Below are positions 45,551 through 52,078 of a stretch of DNA of 52,078 nucleotides, one piece after another. This DNA comes from Nocardiopsis sp. CC223A (GTDB lineage Bacteria; Actinomycetota; Actinomycetes; Streptosporangiales; Streptosporangiaceae): assembly GCF_030766825.1 (NCBI RefSeq), contig NZ_JASFDV010000045.1, forward strand, positions 1-52,078, written 5' to 3'. The first letter of the stretch is position 1. The number at the start of each line of letters is the position of its first letter. A program made the translations under genes and the position numbers. Below the pieces are notes generated by a model. The model was not told the DNA's origin, did not search any database, and was given only the letters and a program-made list of their open reading frames with translations.

Positions 45551-46291
45551 TCAGGAGGTGGCGGCCCAGTAGGTGCGCCACTCCTGCTCGGACAGCCCGC
45601 GCGGGTCGCGGCCGTCCGCGCGGGCGGCCGCCTCGGCCGCCCGCACCCGCGCGTCGAAGCGGCGGGCCGCCGCGCGCAGGTCGGTCTCGGCGTCGCGGCC
45701 GCGGCCGCGTTCGTCGGCCACCGCCGCGAACAGCCCGCCGCCCTCGCCGCCGTCGTCGCCCACCAGGTCCGCGGGGAACCCGTTGCGCACCGCGCGCCCC
45801 TGCACCTCGGAGGCGAGCATCACCGCGGGCTGTGCGAAGGGCACCCCGTCCAGGATCGAGACGTCCGTCCCCCCCGCGGCCTCGGCCTTGGCGGCCCGCT
45901 CGGCGGCCTTGATGGCCTCCCAGTTCGACCACACCTCGTCGGTGCCCGACACCTCCACCCCGCCGAAGACGTGCGGGTGGCGGCGGGTCATCTTGTCGAT
46001 GATCGCGTCGGCCACGTCGTCCACCGTGAACCGCGCCGGGTCGCCCTCGGGCCGCTCGGCGGCGATGGCCGCGTGGAACACCACCTGGAGCAGCACGTCG
46101 CCCAACTCCTCGCGCAGCAGCCCGAGGTCGCCCTCCTCGATGGTCTCCAGCGTCTCGTACGCCTCCTGGATGAGGTACTTGGCCAGCGACTCATGGGTCT
46201 GGCCGCGGTCCCAGGGGCATTCGCGGCGCAGCGTGTCCATCACCTCCACCAGGCGCAGCAGGCGGTGCCCGGCGGGCTGGGGCTCGGTCAT
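45551..46291 (-). CDS. mazG: Nucleoside triphosphate pyrophosphohydrolase MazG
   Basis: This 246-aa all-alpha NTP pyrophosphatase hydrolyses canonical and oxidised dNTPs to the monophosphates. The N-terminal MazG domain has RRECPWDRGQTHESLAKYLIQEAYETLETI, then LREELGDVLLQVVFHA and HPHVFG, giving the EExxE...ExxD metal motif. As in mycobacterial MazG, the second domain is diverged. Neighbourhood (mfd nearby, eno operon on the other side) matches Rv1021. The C-terminus is Arg/Ala-rich and ends at EQEWRTYWAATS. Confidence 0.93.
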   Translation of the reverse strand: MTEPQPAGHRLLRLVEVMDTLRRECPWDRGQTHESLAKYLIQEAYETLETIEEGDLGLLREELGDVLLQVVFHAAIAAERPEGDPARFTVDDVADAIIDKMTRRHPHVFGGVEVSGTDEVWSNWEAIKAAERAAKAEAAGGTDVSILDGVPFAQPAVMLASEVQGRAVRNGFPADLVGDDGGEGGGLFAAVADERGRGRDAETDLRAAARRFDARVRAAEAAARADGRDPRGLSEQEWRTYWAATS

Positions 46292-46339
46292 ATCGGGTCC
46301 TCGTCCATCGTGAGAGGGGCAGCGGTCGAAGGGGAACGG

Positions 46340-47935
46340 TCAGTGGTCCTGCTCGGGCAGCCAGCCGCCCGTGCGCAGCGCGGCCAGCACCGCCGCCACC
46401 GAGTCGGCCGGGTCCGCGTCCACGGTGTCCACCACCAGGTCCGCGTCGTCGGGCTCCTCATAGGGGTCGGAGATCCCGGTGAACGCGGGGATCTCCCCCG
46501 CCCTCGCCTTGGCGTACAGGCCCTTGCGGTCCCGGGCCTCGCACACCTCCAGCGGCGTCGCCACGTGCACCAGGAAGAAGTCGCCGCCCGCCTCCTGCGC
46601 CATGGCCCGCACCTCGGCGCGGCCCCGGGCGTAGGGGGCGATCGGCGCGCACACCGACACCCCGCCGTGGCGGCCGATCTCCGCCGCCACGTACCCGATC
46701 CGGCGGATGTTCATCTCCCGGTCCTGCGGGGAGAACGTCAGCCCGTGCGAGAGCATGCGCCGCACCACGTCGCCGTCGAGCAGCGTCACCGAGCGGCCCG
46801 CCCGGCGGATCCCGTCGCACACGCCCCGCGCGATGGTCGACTTGCCCGACCCCGACAGCCCCGTGAAGAACACCGTCAGCCCGCGCCGGGTGCGCGCCGG
46901 GCGCAACCGCTCCAGCTCCGCGGCCACCCGCGCCGGGGTGAACCACGCCGGCAGCTCGCGGCCGTGCGCCAGCTCCGCCTCCACCTCGGCGTCGGACGGC
47001 TCCCGGCGGGCCCGGGCCGGGTCCACCCGGGTCAGCGGCTCCCACAGGCCCTCGTCCGTGTCGTAGCGCCACGGCTCGGGCGCCAGCAGCGTCACCGGCG
47101 GGCGCCGGGCCATGACGCGGTCCACGTCCGGACCGTCCTCCCCCGCCTCCACGAACAGGTGGGTGGCGCCGTACGCGGCGGCCACGTGCGCCGCCAGCAG
47201 CGCGTCCCGGTCGCCCCACGGGCCGCCGAACGGCCCGCTCGCCCGAGCCGCCGCGCGCGGCAGCGTGCACACCGCGAAGGAGGTGCGCGGCGGCAGCAGC
47301 GGCCGGGCGGCCAGCACCGCCGCCGTCATGCCCTCGTCCTCCAGGCCGGTGTCGATCAGGACCAGCACCTCGGCACGGTCCGCCGCCACCCCCGGGGCCC
47401 GGCCCAGCGCCTCCGCCTGGGCGCGGATCTGGTGCAGGGCCCGGTGGTGCAGCGGCCGGTCGGTGACCACCGCCAGCAGCGGCCCGGCGGCCCCGCCCTC
47501 CAGATCGCGGCGGGCGCGCACCTGATCCGGGGTGTGCCGCAGCTCGCGCAGCACCCCGTACGTGGGCGGCCGCAGCAGCGACACCTCGCCCGCCAGGCGG
47601 TACCCCCCGGCCTCGTCCTTCCAGCGTTCGGCGACCGCCAGCTCCGCCAGCGGGGCGCCCTCCGGGTCGGTGAGGACCACCGACCCGCCGTCGACGGTGA
47701 AATCCGCCGGAACGGAAAGAATGACCGGAACCGGCCACGCGCGCCCATCGGGCAGTCGGCCCGCGCGCTCCACCGACTCCGCCTGCTCGCGTGTCATGAA
47801 TCCCGGCAGCGGGTACGCCCCGCTCAGGATCAGTTCCAGATGTGCGAGCGCGTCCGGGCCCGGGGCGAAGACCGGGGCGTCCGGCCGCCCGGAGGCCCCG
47901 TCCGACGTGCTCCCACGCCTGTCGACACTCACCAC
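46340..47935 (-). CDS. cysC: Adenylylsulfate kinase fused to a degenerate ATP-sulfurylase-like region
   Basis: This 531-aa protein is in two parts. The C-terminal APS kinase (about residues 345-525) is complete: P-loop GLSGSGKST, LLDGDVVRRML, FSPQDREMNIRRIGYVA, APYARGRAEVR and KGLYAKARAGEIPAFTGISDPYE. The N-terminal about 340 residues follow the PUA-like plus nucleotidyl-transferase order of ATP sulfurylase (LELILSGAYPLPGFMTREQAESV, WPVPVILSV, DRPLHHRALHQIRAQA). The catalytic QxRNPxHxxH-type loop is not intact, so sulfurylase activity is doubtful. GTG 47935 is chosen for AGGAGAGGAA five bases upstream. No cysDN is in the window. Divergent from mfd. Confidence 0.87.
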   Translation of the reverse strand: MVSVDRRGSTSDGASGRPDAPVFAPGPDALAHLELILSGAYPLPGFMTREQAESVERAGRLPDGRAWPVPVILSVPADFTVDGGSVVLTDPEGAPLAELAVAERWKDEAGGYRLAGEVSLLRPPTYGVLRELRHTPDQVRARRDLEGGAAGPLLAVVTDRPLHHRALHQIRAQAEALGRAPGVAADRAEVLVLIDTGLEDEGMTAAVLAARPLLPPRTSFAVCTLPRAAARASGPFGGPWGDRDALLAAHVAAAYGATHLFVEAGEDGPDVDRVMARRPPVTLLAPEPWRYDTDEGLWEPLTRVDPARARREPSDAEVEAELAHGRELPAWFTPARVAAELERLRPARTRRGLTVFFTGLSGSGKSTIARGVCDGIRRAGRSVTLLDGDVVRRMLSHGLTFSPQDREMNIRRIGYVAAEIGRHGGVSVCAPIAPYARGRAEVRAMAQEAGGDFFLVHVATPLEVCEARDRKGLYAKARAGEIPAFTGISDPYEEPDDADLVVDTVDADPADSVAAVLAALRTGGWLPEQDH

Positions 47936-48282
47936 GCGACTTCCTCTCCTACGGTCCGACCGGGGTTCATCGAAATCGCCACTAGCGTATGCCGGACGGG
48001 GTGCCCGCCGCCGCGCCGCACCGCGCCGGCGGCTCCCGAGGCACCGCGGGGAACGGAATACGCGCAGGCCACGAAAGGTTCCCATGAAGGCACCGCCCGC
48101 CGCGCACCCCGGCCCGGACCGGGACACCGCAACGGCGCCGGTCCGGACCCGACCCGCGCGCGGGCCCCGGACTCGGTAGTCTGAACAGACCCGGGCGGCG
48201 CCTACGGCCGTGCCGCCGCCCCTCACCGTGCAGGCCGCGACCTTCCGCCTGAACCGGAACCTCTTCTTCTTTCTTTGGTGCT
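47936..48282. promoter_or_regulatory. cysC / mfd divergent region
   Basis: These 347 bp have no gene. TAGTCT at about 48176-48181 is a plausible -10 for mfd. On the minus strand TACGCT (within CATACGCTAGTG near 47983-47994) may serve the kinase gene. The mfd leader contains a GGGCGGC/GCCGCCC inverted repeat and ends in a long CT-rich tract. Confidence 0.4.
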
Positions 48283-51879
<3,597 letters not shown>

Positions 51880-51892
51880 CCCCGGACGCACG

Positions 51893-51926
51893 GCGGGGCC
51901 GCATCCCCCCGGGGGTGCGGCCCCGC
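51893..51926. terminator. Bidirectional terminator after mfd
   Basis: A GCGGGGCCGCATCCC stem (one G-U) pairs with its complement at 51912-51926, between the convergent mfd and the last partial gene. Confidence 0.75.
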
Positions 51927-51930
51927 GCCG

Positions 51931-51990
51931 TGTCCCAGGGCTTCGTATCCCAGGGCTTCGTATCCCAGGGCGCCGTGTCTCAGGGTTTCG
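51931..51990. repeat. Four tandem 15-bp units spanning a stop codon
   Basis: The units are TGTCCCAGGGCTTCG, TATCCCAGGGCTTCG, TATCCCAGGGCGCCG and TGTCTCAGGGTTTCG. On the minus strand they read in frame as KPWDT-like pentapeptides; the last unit has TGA where the others have the Trp codon TGG. Confidence 0.85.
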
Positions 51991-52078
51991 GGGCGTCGGC
52001 CTCGTCGGAGCCGGCCTCGTAGGTGATGCCGTACAGGTCCTCGGAGTCGTCCTCGGCCGCGTCGCGGCGCCACAGGCG
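51980..52078 (-). CDS. C-terminal end of an unidentified acidic protein (partial)
   Basis: The last 32 codons of a gene entering from the right edge encode RLWRRDAAEDDSEDLYG, ITYEAGSDEADAPKP and stop. The tail is acidic and probably disordered; no family is recognisable. It converges on mfd with a terminator between. The stop codon lies within a 15-bp tandem repeat and appears to come from a TGG-to-TGA change. The frame is chosen because it ends near the terminator and has a normal codon pattern; the longer frame on the same strand with Arg-rich sequence looks like a shadow. Confidence 0.6.
   Translation of the reverse strand, partial: RLWRRDAAEDDSEDLYGITYEAGSDEADAPKP

Noticed and set aside
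45392..48184. 930-residue plus-strand frame opposite mazG and the APS kinase gene
   Set aside because: Antisense to two genes with clear motifs; composition is shadow-like.

Overview
The window is very GC-rich chromosomal DNA with actinobacterial signatures: mycothiol amidase (mca), a Hanks-type Ser/Thr kinase, GTG/TTG starts, RDD and DUF4307 proteins, and a PucR-controlled proline catabolic locus. Gene content and style fit Nocardiopsis or a close relative; this is inference, because no 16S or other marker search was possible. I see no rRNA, CRISPR array, phage or complete insertion sequence.

Most of it is conserved core. Two blocks keep the gene neighbourhoods known from Mycobacterium tuberculosis. 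The 5-31 kb part holds phoH, short cis-prenyltransferase, YyaL-type thioredoxin protein, small membrane protein, mca, DUF4307, greA, RDD ('pra'-like), metB, cbs, SGNH hydrolase and thiolase, matching Rv1095 to Rv1074c. The 40-52 kb part holds ppx, DUF501, FtsB-like protein, eno, mazG and mfd, matching Rv1026 to Rv1020. Lineage-specific genes sit between: an ECF sigma factor divergent from a kinase, three GntR regulators, a secreted protein, a FIST protein, a MoxR ATPase/VWA pair, an acyltransferase, a TetR/flavin monooxygenase pair and an APS-kinase fusion.

Layout: 0-3.8 kb, a giant membrane protein with internal repeats; 3.9-7 kb, phoH, cis-prenyltransferase and sigma; 7-8.7 kb, kinase; 9-13.2 kb, thioredoxin/GntR/mca; 13.3-15.7 kb, DUF4307, greA and two RDD proteins; 15.7-16 kb, a structured non-coding element; 16-21.5 kb, secreted protein, FIST, MoxR/VWA; 21.5-23.9 kb, two GntR regulators and a small membrane protein; 24-28.3 kb, reverse transsulfuration pair metB/cbs flanking an acyltransferase and a 21-bp tandem array; 28.6-31 kb, SGNH hydrolase and thiolase; 31.3-32.6 kb, DUF4287 and BAX-inhibitor-like protein; 32.8-37.5 kb, proline catabolism with PucR and an odd tRNA; 37.6-39 kb, NDH-2 with two Rex-like operators; 39.8-43.3 kb, ppx to eno; 43.4-45.3 kb, TetR and monooxygenase; 45.5-51.9 kb, mazG, APS-kinase fusion and mfd.

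The unusual material is mostly non-coding. There is a multi-stem RNA-like element at 15.76-15.95 kb. A class I tRNA gene at 37.46 kb reads out a UAA anticodon. Two families of small inverted-repeat elements (MITE-like) are present: family 1 at 8.67, 11.75 and 39.37 kb, family 2 at 39.56 and 45.32 kb. An eleven-unit 21-bp minisatellite lies next to an apparent family 1 remnant. A 15-bp in-frame repeat carries the stop codon of the last gene.
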